From positions 163,885-227,884 of the forward strand of contig JAQTTU010000004.1 in the NCBI GenBank assembly GCA_028710605.1: a DNA stretch of 64,000 bases. The letters run 5' to 3'. Shown here piece by piece: positions 17,419 to 25,325 of the stretch. Numbering within the stretch: the first letter of the stretch is position 1; each line of letters opens with the position of its first letter. Position numbers and translations under genes: made by a program. Origin of the DNA: Sideroxydans sp. (GTDB lineage Bacteria; Pseudomonadota; Gammaproteobacteria; Burkholderiales; Gallionellaceae). The notes beneath the pieces are model-generated. The model was not told where the DNA came from and did no database searches. It worked only from the letters and a program-made list of their open reading frames with translations.

Positions 17419-17793
17419 CTACACTCTGGACTCCCTCAATCCCGTGCAACTTCTGTCCCACAGCACCAGATTATGCAGAAACTCGTCCGATGAATCGATA
17501 AACACCTCGCCCTGGCGCAAAGAATTTTTTGCCAACTCCAACTCACCCATCTTCGCAAGCAATAACACTTGCGCTGCGGCTTCGCGAAACTCTTCGCAAC
17601 TGCTGCACAATGAATCAAGCAGGCAAACATCGGTGCAATTCTTTTCACCCTCGCTGTGCAGCCAACTGCCCAGCAGACAATCCGCACGACAAGCCTCAGG
17701 CACGTCGGGCAACTCCAAAGACTCTCCAAACACATAGTCTTCAACCTGAGTCCTCTGCTCAAGATGGGCTCTCATCACTTGTTCTTTTATCAT
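17419..17793 (-). CDS. Small Cys-rich CZB-like (chemoreceptor zinc-binding) protein
   Basis: This 124-residue protein has the helical pattern of a CZB domain: a His in the first helix (AHLEQR), CLLGSWLHSEG, a block LCSSCEEFREAA where CZB domains normally read HxxFHxxA, and a late LRQGEVFIDSSDEFLHNL helix. Several positions usually held by His are Cys here, giving seven cysteines overall. It may bind zinc or another soft metal or sense redox state. It stands beside, and in the same direction as, an HD-GYP protein, which fits the role of CZB domains in c-di-GMP regulation. AAGGGGAG precedes the ATG. Confidence 0.55.
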   Translation of the reverse strand: MIKEQVMRAHLEQRTQVEDYVFGESLELPDVPEACRADCLLGSWLHSEGEKNCTDVCLLDSLCSSCEEFREAAAQVLLLAKMGELELAKNSLRQGEVFIDSSDEFLHNLVLWDRSCTGLRESRV

Positions 17794-17846
17794 GGTACTC
17801 CCCTTAAATTTTCACCTTGATGGCACAAACTATAAACCTTTTCATC

Positions 17847-19286
17847 TCAATCACTATATTTACCTGAAATTTCCACAAATTGCGGCTGAATGGACATAAA
17901 TGAATCGACCACATCAGGATCGAAATGCTTTCCGCGCCCGTCAAAAATTATCTCCGCAACTTCTTCATGCGCAATCGCCGGTTTATAAACGCGGCGACAA
18001 GACAAGGCATCGTAAACATCGGCCAATGCCATCAAGCGAGCGGGGAGAGGAATATTATCGCCGCGCAACCCCTGGGGATAACCGCTTCCGTCCCATTTTT
18101 CGTGATGACTCATCGCGATCTGTCGCGCCGCTTCCAAAAACGGGCTGAAAAAATCCAAGCCGATCACCGCAGCGGCAATGGCGTTCCCGCCCAGCGCGGC
18201 ATGCGTCTTCATGATTTCGAATTCGTACTTGGTCAACTTGCCCGGCTTGTGCAGTATGCGGTCGGGAATTCCCACTTTTCCCACGTCGTGCAACGGCGCG
18301 ATCTTGTAAAGCAGCGTGATGTTTTCATCCGTCAGAAAATGATTGAAGCGCGGATGACCCCTAAGATTCTCCGCGAGTGCCCGGATGTAATTCTGCGTCC
18401 TGCGAATGTGGTTGCCCGTCTCGTTGTCGCGTATCTCCGCCAGTGACGACAACGCCATGATCGTGGTGTCTTTAATCAGCTCGATCTCGCGCGTTCTTTG
18501 CCAAAGCTCTGCGGTTCGCTCCTGCACCATCTGCTCCAACTTCGACTCGTGATCGCGCAACACATTGTTAGCCGATTCGAGTTCTCTTCTGGCATCTTCG
18601 GTTTGCGCTTCCTGAATGGTCAGTTGCTGCAACAACGAAAGATTTTCGAAACGCTGCTGTAGCGAGAGGAGAAATGTTCTGCTCAATCCGCGTCCGGTTT
18701 CCAATACTACGCCCAGAAACAAGACCAGCATCAGCGCCATAATCCAGTGAAACTCATCGTTTATAAACGCAGCACGAGCGATGAGCGGAAGCATGATGCC
18801 GAGCGTATAGCCATACAATGCGGGAGGATGTACCAGATTCATGGTGACAGCCCCGGCCACCAGCCCCAGCATCACGCAGATCAACACGCTTTGATACGCT
18901 ATATCGTCCGGGAAAAACCAATACGCGGCTCCCCCCCACAGCATCCCGGCTGCAATCGCAAAAATCGAAAAATGGATGTGCCAGCTCCGACATTCCTGAA
19001 TGGTATTCAACTCGTGCCGATGCATGGCCCACATGGCCATCTCCGCCGCATGCAACGCGTAAACAGCAGCCAGCCACATCAGCAACTGATCGTGGGGAGC
19101 TTGCCCCCAAAACAACCAAACGAACAGAAGCTGTAAAACGACTTGACTCAAAACGAGCCATGGAAGCATCTCCATGCGAGTGCGGAGCTGTTCGGTTCGG
19201 ACACGCAGGTTTTGCTGGTCTATATGGAAACCTAAATCGCCCCGGCTGATACCGGAAAAATACCGACTGGGAAATGAGATATTCAT
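17847..19286 (-). CDS. Membrane-bound HD-GYP domain c-di-GMP phosphodiesterase
   Basis: The protein has an N-terminal membrane part of about six hydrophobic helices, a coiled-coil linker rich in Glu/Leu (about 200-260), and an HD-GYP domain: HDVGKVGIPDRILHKPG, MKTHAALGG and HHEKWDGSGYPQGL, with ALADVYDAL following. All HD-GYP metal ligands appear present, so hydrolysis of cyclic di-GMP is likely. The frame extends to 19361, but ATG 19286 has a good GGGAGAAGG site, giving 479 residues. It lies just upstream of the CZB-like gene on the same strand. Confidence 0.88.
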   Translation of the reverse strand: MNISFPSRYFSGISRGDLGFHIDQQNLRVRTEQLRTRMEMLPWLVLSQVVLQLLFVWLFWGQAPHDQLLMWLAAVYALHAAEMAMWAMHRHELNTIQECRSWHIHFSIFAIAAGMLWGGAAYWFFPDDIAYQSVLICVMLGLVAGAVTMNLVHPPALYGYTLGIMLPLIARAAFINDEFHWIMALMLVLFLGVVLETGRGLSRTFLLSLQQRFENLSLLQQLTIQEAQTEDARRELESANNVLRDHESKLEQMVQERTAELWQRTREIELIKDTTIMALSSLAEIRDNETGNHIRRTQNYIRALAENLRGHPRFNHFLTDENITLLYKIAPLHDVGKVGIPDRILHKPGKLTKYEFEIMKTHAALGGNAIAAAVIGLDFFSPFLEAARQIAMSHHEKWDGSGYPQGLRGDNIPLPARLMALADVYDALSCRRVYKPAIAHEEVAEIIFDGRGKHFDPDVVDSFMSIQPQFVEISGKYSD

Positions 19287-19413
19287 GGCCTTCTCCCTCA
19301 ACGGTCGAAAGGCAAGTACGGCGACCGGGTGCAAATTCTGCGACGAAGCCTTTGCCTGCACAATATGCCGAACGACCTATATATCGGCCTATATACTTCG
19401 TTCAAACCATAGC

Positions 19414-20667
19414 TCAATCCACCAGCCGCACCAAGCCAAAGCCGCCGCCCGGGGTGCGGAAATTAGTGGTTTGGCCTTGGTAAAGACGTGCTGCAATGAG
19501 CTGGATGTCGCCATCATACACGTAGCAGCGCACATCGAATTTGAGCGATTGCGGCTCGCTGCCCGCCGCGCACACTTTGCGCTCGCCCGGCAACGCCAGC
19601 CGTTGCGCCACGTAATCCGCCTGCATGATCTCCTCGAACACACGCTTGGTCACTTTGTCGCCGCGATACGCGCCCTTGCTGCCGTAGCCGCTCACCGGCT
19701 TGAAGAACCACTGCTTGCGCTCTGCCCACCATTGCTCCGCATCTTCCGCGCGCACCACCTTCGTTTGGGGGATCCCTTGCAGAAGCCCGTCAATACTGGC
19801 TTGCGACACACCCGCAGCGCGCAGCCAATCGGCATCGGAGAGCATGACCAGCTTGCGTTTGTCCGCATAGCGCTGAAAATGCGCGGGACTCGGTGTCAGC
19901 ACCACCTGCCGCTGTTCCCAGGCGGTGCGGATGTGCGAGTGTTGTTGCAGATCAAAATCGGTGAGGCGGTTGTAGATCAGATCGACGCGCTGCCCCATGC
20001 AATACAAACCGTCATCGCGCGTTTGCAGCGCTGAAGGATCGACGATGTGCGCCGCGATACCGGCGCGCTCGAACATCTGTTGCGCCAGCAGAAATTCGGG
20101 ATAGAGAAATTGCGTTTCCGGTTGCTCATCCACAATCGCTATCGTCTTGAGCGGCACGTCGCCGTGCACCAGATGCCATTCATTGCGGAACATCTCGATG
20201 AAAACCTGTTCGAGCGACAAGTCTTCATCTTGAACGGGGGCCGATCCATACAACTTTACTTCGCGCTGGCTCTCGATCAGCAACGCATTCAGAAACGCGC
20301 CGCCCGCATTGCTGTTGATCTCGATCAGATGCGCGCCCAACTCGTTCAGGTGAAAATCGAAGCCGTAAAATACGCCCAGCGCCGCATGCGGTTCAGGCTC
20401 GCCGACCATCTCCTCCACCGCAGCAATCACCGCCTGCATCTGCTGCAACTGCAACTCGGTGATGAACACCGGCGCGGCGGCAAACAGATGCGGGCAGCGT
20501 TCCTTCACCAAACCGTGCCAAGCTTCACCTTGCGCCTGCAACGCGCGTTGCAGCGCGGCATCGTCCATCCCCGCCCACGCGATGCACTCGCCGTTCAGGT
20601 GCGCGATGAAATCGTAATCGACATCGAAGTGATCTTTTTCTTCTACCAACGTATCCGAATCAGCCAC
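19414..20667 (-). CDS. ATP-grasp-like protein of unknown substrate
   Basis: This 417-residue protein has FDFHLNELGAHLIEINSNAGGAF in its first third, where ATP-grasp enzymes place acidic metal ligands and Asn near LIEIN, and WFFKPVSGYGSKGAYRG near residue 335, which resembles an ATP-binding lysine and glycine loop. The order of these parts is unusual, so a circularly permuted ATP-grasp fold is possible. Such enzymes ligate a carboxylate to an amine or thiol. Its start overlaps the end of the chalcone-isomerase-like gene by 8 bp, so the two are co-translated. The substrate is unknown. Confidence 0.6.
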   Translation of the reverse strand: MADSDTLVEEKDHFDVDYDFIAHLNGECIAWAGMDDAALQRALQAQGEAWHGLVKERCPHLFAAAPVFITELQLQQMQAVIAAVEEMVGEPEPHAALGVFYGFDFHLNELGAHLIEINSNAGGAFLNALLIESQREVKLYGSAPVQDEDLSLEQVFIEMFRNEWHLVHGDVPLKTIAIVDEQPETQFLYPEFLLAQQMFERAGIAAHIVDPSALQTRDDGLYCMGQRVDLIYNRLTDFDLQQHSHIRTAWEQRQVVLTPSPAHFQRYADKRKLVMLSDADWLRAAGVSQASIDGLLQGIPQTKVVRAEDAEQWWAERKQWFFKPVSGYGSKGAYRGDKVTKRVFEEIMQADYVAQRLALPGERKVCAAGSEPQSLKFDVRCYVYDGDIQLIAARLYQGQTTNFRTPGGGFGLVRLVD

Positions 20668-21223
20668 CCAGCATTCCCTTCTTCAAATCATCCTGCACCG
20701 GCTTGCTGCCCAGCCAGATTTTGAGCACCCCGCGATTGAACGCCGCGCCCGCTATCGTGCCGCGCGACGCGCCGTTCACACTGATCTGCGTGCCGCTGGC
20801 GGGCAGATAATCGAGCGTGATGACATCGCCCGGCTTCACTTCTTTCACCGCATCGAAAATCTGCGCCAACTGCTTGATCTGCGCACTCAGCGCCGCCAAC
20901 TCTGCAGGCGTATGGTTCGCCTCGATCGCCTCGTTAAACGCGTTGAACAATTTCCCGCTGCTCAATTCGTGTTTGATATGCAACGCCACGCGATGCTCGC
21001 GCTCCTCCGCGATGACCGCCTCTGCCGAGGTTTGCTTTTGCGGCAAATACAATGCGGCGACATAAATCTTGAAGAAAAATTTGGTGCGGATGCCCGCGCC
21101 GTTCAACTGCAAATTCACATTGTTCACCTGCACCGTGTCGGCCAGTTTCACACCCGCCACCTCCAGCGCAAACGCATTCCAGCTCAACAACACACCACCG
21201 ACCAGCAACAATATTTTTTTCAT
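20660..21223 (-). CDS. Secreted chalcone-isomerase-like domain protein
   Basis: About 187 residues: a signal peptide (MKKILLLVGGVLLSWNAFA) followed by a bacterial chalcone-isomerase-like domain, with LNGAGIRTKFFFKIYVAALYLP as the signature, then a late GTIAGAAFNRGVLKIWLG segment. These bacterial proteins are thought to be lipid or fatty-acid-binding rather than flavonoid enzymes. The ATG at 21223 follows GAGAGG by six bases; the ATG at 21229 adds two residues. It is the first gene of a pair with the ATP-grasp-like gene. Confidence 0.8.
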   Translation of the reverse strand: MKKILLLVGGVLLSWNAFALEVAGVKLADTVQVNNVNLQLNGAGIRTKFFFKIYVAALYLPQKQTSAEAVIAEEREHRVALHIKHELSSGKLFNAFNEAIEANHTPAELAALSAQIKQLAQIFDAVKEVKPGDVITLDYLPASGTQISVNGASRGTIAGAAFNRGVLKIWLGSKPVQDDLKKGMLGG

Positions 21224-21324
21224 CTTCATCCTCTCGTTTATGAATTCACCTGCCATGCGCCGCACCATAACATACCCGGATAAGCCCATCCAGCCGCCGC
21301 AACCCTCAGGCCGTCATCCCATTC

Positions 21325-22644
21325 TCACCATCCTCCCGATGCACCGCCACCGCCAAACCCACCACCGCCGCCCGAGAAACCACCCCCTCCGCCACCGGAT
21401 GAGCCAGCACCGAACCCCATCGCGAGCCAGTTCATGATACCCACCAACACAAAAAGGAATCCCACAGCGGCAGAGGCAAAAGCAATTTCTATCGTCTCCG
21501 AGATGAACCACGCGCCGCCGCCCGTAATGCCGCCCATCACCAAACCACCACCGAGCGGCCCCAAGAACCAGCGCAAGACAGTGCCGAATGCAGCCATCAC
21601 CAGCAGAAACCACAGCGGAAGTTGGCTGATCTCGTCTATCGTGCGCTCGCTGAAAGTCATGTTTTGCGCGGCATCATCGAGTATCTTTTCGACATCGCGC
21701 ACACCGGTCTGAACGGCTCCGATGAGTTCGCCCTTCCCCAGTTGCGGCTCGATGGAATCGGCAATGGCGCTTTCAATCGCCCCGGCCTTGATGCGCTGCC
21801 GCAACGCCGGTCCGGGCAGAATATGCGCAACGCCCACGTCCTTGGCGACAAGCAACAACACACTCCTGTCCACATCCAGATTCCCCGCAACCTCCCAATG
21901 TTTCATAAGACGCTGCGCATATTGTTCTGCGGTTTCAGGTTGCGTGGTGGGCACGACCAGCACGAAGATATGCTTGCCATTCTTCACCTCGTAGTCGGTC
22001 AGTTCACCCGTCAGCGCGCTGCGTTGCTCGTCGGAAAAAGAACCCGTTTCATCGGTGAATAATTCTGGAATGGATTGCGCTGAACTCGCATCGGAAGGAG
22101 ACTCCTCCGAGTCAGTCTGCGCATCGGTAACGGCTTGCGACTTGCCCGCAATCAGCCCGGCCAGCCGCATCGCACCGGACTGGATGCCGCCCGCAAAATC
22201 GCCCTGCTTGAAGCGTGGCGTAATCGTCTCATCAATCACCCGCCACGCCAGCGCATCCGGAATAACGCCTTCCAGCCCGTAGCCCACTTCGATGCGCACC
22301 TTGCGCTCGTTCTTCGCCACCAGCAGCAACAGACCTTTATCCTCGCCCTTCTTGCCGAGCTTCCATTGATCCACCACGCGAATCGAATATTGCTCGATAG
22401 TTTCCGGCTGCGTGCTCGGCACGATCAACACCGCCATCTGGCTGCCGTACTCCTCCTCGATACTCTTCAGCGTCCCCTCCAGCGTGGCTCGCTGAGCATC
22501 GGAAATCGTCCCGGTCAGATCGGTAACGCGCGAAGACAATGCCGGAACAGAAACTTCCGCCATGACCGGCGAAACGACGAGACAGACAAGCAGCACCCAC
22601 ATCCAGATAAAAAACGTTTTTGATTGTGTGAGCTTCGGGGACAT
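21325..22644 (-). CDS. Membrane protein with two tandem TPM domains (YgcG-like)
   Basis: After a signal peptide (about 1-29) come two repeats of the same TPM domain: VTDLTGTISDAQRATLEG...VLIVPSTQPETIEQYSIRVVDQWKLG...LLLVAKNERKVRIEVG, then ETGSFSDEQRSALTG...VLVVPTTQPETAEQYAQRLMKHWEVA...LLLVAKDVGVAHILPG. Two or three transmembrane helices and a Gly-rich end (GGGGGFSGGGGG) follow. TPM proteins usually carry one such domain. ATG 22644 gives a clean signal peptide; the frame is open to 22680, and neither start has a clear ribosome site. Function is unknown; some relatives act in membrane or photosystem repair. Confidence 0.8.
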   Translation of the reverse strand: MSPKLTQSKTFFIWMWVLLVCLVVSPVMAEVSVPALSSRVTDLTGTISDAQRATLEGTLKSIEEEYGSQMAVLIVPSTQPETIEQYSIRVVDQWKLGKKGEDKGLLLLVAKNERKVRIEVGYGLEGVIPDALAWRVIDETITPRFKQGDFAGGIQSGAMRLAGLIAGKSQAVTDAQTDSEESPSDASSAQSIPELFTDETGSFSDEQRSALTGELTDYEVKNGKHIFVLVVPTTQPETAEQYAQRLMKHWEVAGNLDVDRSVLLLVAKDVGVAHILPGPALRQRIKAGAIESAIADSIEPQLGKGELIGAVQTGVRDVEKILDDAAQNMTFSERTIDEISQLPLWFLLVMAAFGTVLRWFLGPLGGGLVMGGITGGGAWFISETIEIAFASAAVGFLFVLVGIMNWLAMGFGAGSSGGGGGGFSGGGGGFGGGGASGGW

Positions 22645-22712
22645 TGATGGCGATAAATACTTTGCGTTTTGATGATGCACGAATGGAAAATCAAACCGTG
22701 ACGCGGCTCTGC

Positions 22713-23417
22713 TCAGTTACAAAATTGCGAGATCTCTCTAAACTTCTCAACCAGCATCTGCACCCGTACCGCAAGCGATTCATCCGGGAACACCATTCCC
22801 TGCAAAGCATCCATAAAGTTTGGCATCGCCAACAATACACCGCACCTATCCGCCAAGTAGCGCCGCAATTCCAGCGAACTCGCAGCGATTTCCGCAACGA
22901 TCTCCGGCCTGCCATCCAGCACATTGACGATATCTTCCAAATCGTGACTACCCAGCAAATCACCGTTACCGCGATCCGCAAATGCCTCGAATTTTGTCGC
23001 CAGAAATACGGGGGCGGCAATCAAGCGTATCGTCGTTCCGCTCGGCAGCGCAATCCGTTGCGCCGTTTGCATCGCCAGCGGATACCACCTGTTGGCAAAG
23101 CCCAAAATATTGGTATCCGTCGGCATCAAGTCCACCTCCAGATTGCCAAGCCGCCAGCGGCAGATCGGAGCGTCCCTGGAAATATCCCGCTTAAATCCCA
23201 GCCTGACAAAATCCTCTTCCAACTGGTGATAACCGGACAACGCAGCAACCTGCGCCACCAAGTCCACATCGTAAGTTACACGCGAAGGTGCGGCAGCCAT
23301 ATCGGTCAACAATAAATCCACCGCGCACCCGCCCACAAAAACCAGCCGCTCACGCAAATTACCCAGTGCCTGCGCAACAAGCTCCACCTTGGGCACATTC
23401 GGATGCTGCGGCTTCAT
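22713..23417 (-). CDS. AbiEii-like nucleotidyltransferase (putative toxin)
   Basis: This 234-residue protein has a nucleotidyltransferase core: VFVGGCAVDLLL followed by RVTYDVDLVAQV, corresponding to the GG...DxD motif of AbiEii/MNT-like enzymes, and later LPTDTNILGFANRW. In type IV toxin-antitoxin pairs such an enzyme is the toxin. Its start overlaps the upstream regulator gene as ATGA, a typical arrangement. The 234-residue size is at the short end of the family, so it might be a housekeeping-type paralogue rather than an active toxin. Confidence 0.75.
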   Translation of the reverse strand: MKPQHPNVPKVELVAQALGNLRERLVFVGGCAVDLLLTDMAAAPSRVTYDVDLVAQVAALSGYHQLEEDFVRLGFKRDISRDAPICRWRLGNLEVDLMPTDTNILGFANRWYPLAMQTAQRIALPSGTTIRLIAAPVFLATKFEAFADRGNGDLLGSHDLEDIVNVLDGRPEIVAEIAASSLELRRYLADRCGVLLAMPNFMDALQGMVFPDESLAVRVQMLVEKFREISQFCN

Positions 23418-23950
23418 TGGAAAAACTCATCCAATAATTTTTGCGCGGCATTGCGTTCGCGCGCTTGCCCGCTACGCAGCGCATCGAACAACGCCAGAAT
23501 GGCATACAAACGCTCATCCTTGAGCACCGCCGCCGGAACGGAAGGATACAACGGAGCCAAACTCACCCCGCGCACCGAGCCCTTGGGATGCGGCCACACC
23601 GGCACCGGATCGGCAGATGGCGCAATCACCGCATTCAACGGCGCAGCCGCATATCCTGTTGGCACCCCGCGCGTGAGCGAACCCCACACCGGAGGAAATA
23701 CATACTTTGCACCATGCAGCAAAAATTCCCGCAACTGCGTCTTCAACACCACCGGGCGACGCTCCTGAAACGTCACCAACTGCGCCACCGCCGCGCGCTT
23801 CAACGCCCCATGCACCGCCGACACCGCCAAACCCGTCTGCTCCGCCAACTCTGGATAACCGACACTCCCGCCACCACGGCTCAACAATGCCAGCAAGACA
23901 TACAAATCTTGCGGCTTGAGTACCGGCTGCTTATTGCTAATCTTCGCCAT
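23414..23950 (-). CDS. Winged-helix regulator/antitoxin (AbiEi-like position)
   Basis: The 178-residue protein begins with a predicted winged helix-turn-helix (LYVLLALLSRGGGSVGYPELAEQTGLAVSAVHGALKRA), followed by a domain of unknown family. It is upstream of and overlaps (4 bp) a nucleotidyltransferase, the layout of antitoxin-toxin pairs. A near-perfect inverted repeat lies just upstream (23958-24032), as expected for an autorepressor. It is not a clear AbiEi by sequence; the role is inferred from the fold and context. Confidence 0.7.
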   Translation of the reverse strand: MAKISNKQPVLKPQDLYVLLALLSRGGGSVGYPELAEQTGLAVSAVHGALKRAAVAQLVTFQERRPVVLKTQLREFLLHGAKYVFPPVWGSLTRGVPTGYAAAPLNAVIAPSADPVPVWPHPKGSVRGVSLAPLYPSVPAAVLKDERLYAILALFDALRSGQARERNAAQKLLDEFFQ

Positions 23951-23957
23951 ATTCTTA

Positions 23958-24032
23958 ATTCTTGAAATGAGAATGAATGGATGGATACTAATGACAGCGT
24001 GGCTAATAAGTCAACATTCTTATTTCAAGAAT
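23958..24032. promoter_or_regulatory. Inverted repeat, candidate operator of the regulator/nucleotidyltransferase pair
   Basis: Two 18-bp arms, 23958-23975 and 24015-24032, are inverted with 17 of 18 positions matching, separated by 39 bp. The inner arm starts 8 bp upstream of the regulator start codon. AbiEi-type antitoxins are known to bind paired inverted repeats in their own promoter; this arrangement fits that model. Confidence 0.6.
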
Positions 24033-24066
24033 GGAGAAACACTCCCTCCCGATCTACACGGTTTTC

Positions 24067-25071
24067 TCAACTCTCATCCGGCGCATTCTGCAAATAAAAC
24101 TCGTGCAGCTTGGCTTGCAACAATGCCTTATCCGGCAACTGCGTTTGATACTCCGCGATCAGCGCCGGAGAAAGGCTGCGGCTCAGCGCGTATTCCACCA
24201 CCTCGTTATCCTTGCTCGCGCACAGCAGCACACCGATGGCAGGTTGCTCGTGCGGCTTCTTCACATCGCGGTCCAGCGCTTCGGGATAAAAGTCCAGCTT
24301 GCCCAGATACTCCGGCTCAAAACGCCCGACCTTCAATTCGATGGCGACCAGACAATTCAAGCCGCGATGGAAAAAGAGCAGATCAAGCGCAAAGTCGCGC
24401 CCGCCCACTTGCAACGGATACTCGCTGCCCACAAAACAGAAATCGCGCCCAAGCTCGATCAAAAAATCCTTGAGCCGCTGCAACAAACCTTGGTGTAAAT
24501 CCGCTTCGGCATGGCCTTGCGGCAAGTCGAGGAATTCGACCAGATAACTGTCCTTGAACACGCTCAAAGCATCGGGATGAATTTGTCGCACCACTGGTGA
24601 GACTTTTAGCGGACTGAGCACCGTGCGCTCGAACAGCGCAGTCTTGAGTTGGCGTTCCAGTTCCCGGCTGCTCCACTTTTCCCGGATAGCCAAACGCAGG
24701 TAAAACTCCCGCTCTTCCAAGGATTTACCTTGATTGAGGATAATGAGGTTATGCGTCCACGGCAATTGTGTCAGCAGTGCTGTCACTAATTTTTCATCGC
24801 GGTAAGCCTCATAAAATTGCCGCATCCGAAACAGGTTTCGCCCGGTAAACCCGCGCAACCCCGGCTGGGTGCGCGCCAGATGCTCGGCCAATTGCGCCAC
24901 CACCCCATCGCCCCATTCCGCCTGCGCAATCTTGCGGCTGATGAACTGCCCCACCTGCCAATACAACTCGATCAACGCCGTATTCACCGCCAACACCGCA
25001 CGCTGCCGCGCAGCCTGGATCAGTTGCGTGATCTCATTGAAATCAGATTGTGGGTTGAGCGGTGTGGTCAT
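24067..25071 (-). CDS. DUF1016 / YhcG-type PD-(D/E)XK nuclease-domain protein
   Basis: This 334-residue protein has the N-terminal DUF1016 domain (QAARQRAVLAVNTALIELYWQVGQFIS, GFTGRNLFRMRQFYEAY) and a C-terminal nuclease-like core: FLIELGRDFCFVGSEYPLQVGGRDFALDLLFFHRGLNCLVAIELKVGRF, with the D...ExK catalytic pattern. The family is common among defence genes and in mobile regions; its substrate is unknown. No ribosome site is obvious before the ATG. It is followed by the regulator/nucleotidyltransferase pair in the same direction. Confidence 0.85.
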   Translation of the reverse strand: MTTPLNPQSDFNEITQLIQAARQRAVLAVNTALIELYWQVGQFISRKIAQAEWGDGVVAQLAEHLARTQPGLRGFTGRNLFRMRQFYEAYRDEKLVTALLTQLPWTHNLIILNQGKSLEEREFYLRLAIREKWSSRELERQLKTALFERTVLSPLKVSPVVRQIHPDALSVFKDSYLVEFLDLPQGHAEADLHQGLLQRLKDFLIELGRDFCFVGSEYPLQVGGRDFALDLLFFHRGLNCLVAIELKVGRFEPEYLGKLDFYPEALDRDVKKPHEQPAIGVLLCASKDNEVVEYALSRSLSPALIAEYQTQLPDKALLQAKLHEFYLQNAPDES

Positions 25072-25110
25072 GTTGTTTTCAAAAAAATCTTACTCAGTTT
25101 TTTTATGCAC

Positions 25111-25190
25111 CTGCCCCGCAAGGCGCGTCAATAGGCAATCTGCGATGTACACATGGCGGAGATGGCCGTGTTTGCTGGCTTGCTTGAAAG
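25111..25190. repeat. Dispersed intergenic repeat, family R1
   Basis: The block contains CGTCAATAGGC, GGAGATGGCCG and TGGCTTGC in the same order as copies at 28691, 50722, 56847 (inverted) and 58141. The ends (CTGCC..GCAAG and GGCTTGC) are roughly inverted, making it REP-like. The rest of the 254-bp gap between the DUF1016 and Mrr-like genes shows nothing else. Confidence 0.7.
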
Positions 25191-25325
25191 TCGTGTTTTG
25201 AAAAATTACGGCGCAAAAAAACAATTATGAAGCTGAACCCCGTTTCACTTCATCGCATGCTCTACCTTCGTGCTGCGTTTTCCCTTTGTCGAGTTACGTT
25301 GCGCCAACCCGACCTACGGAGCTGT

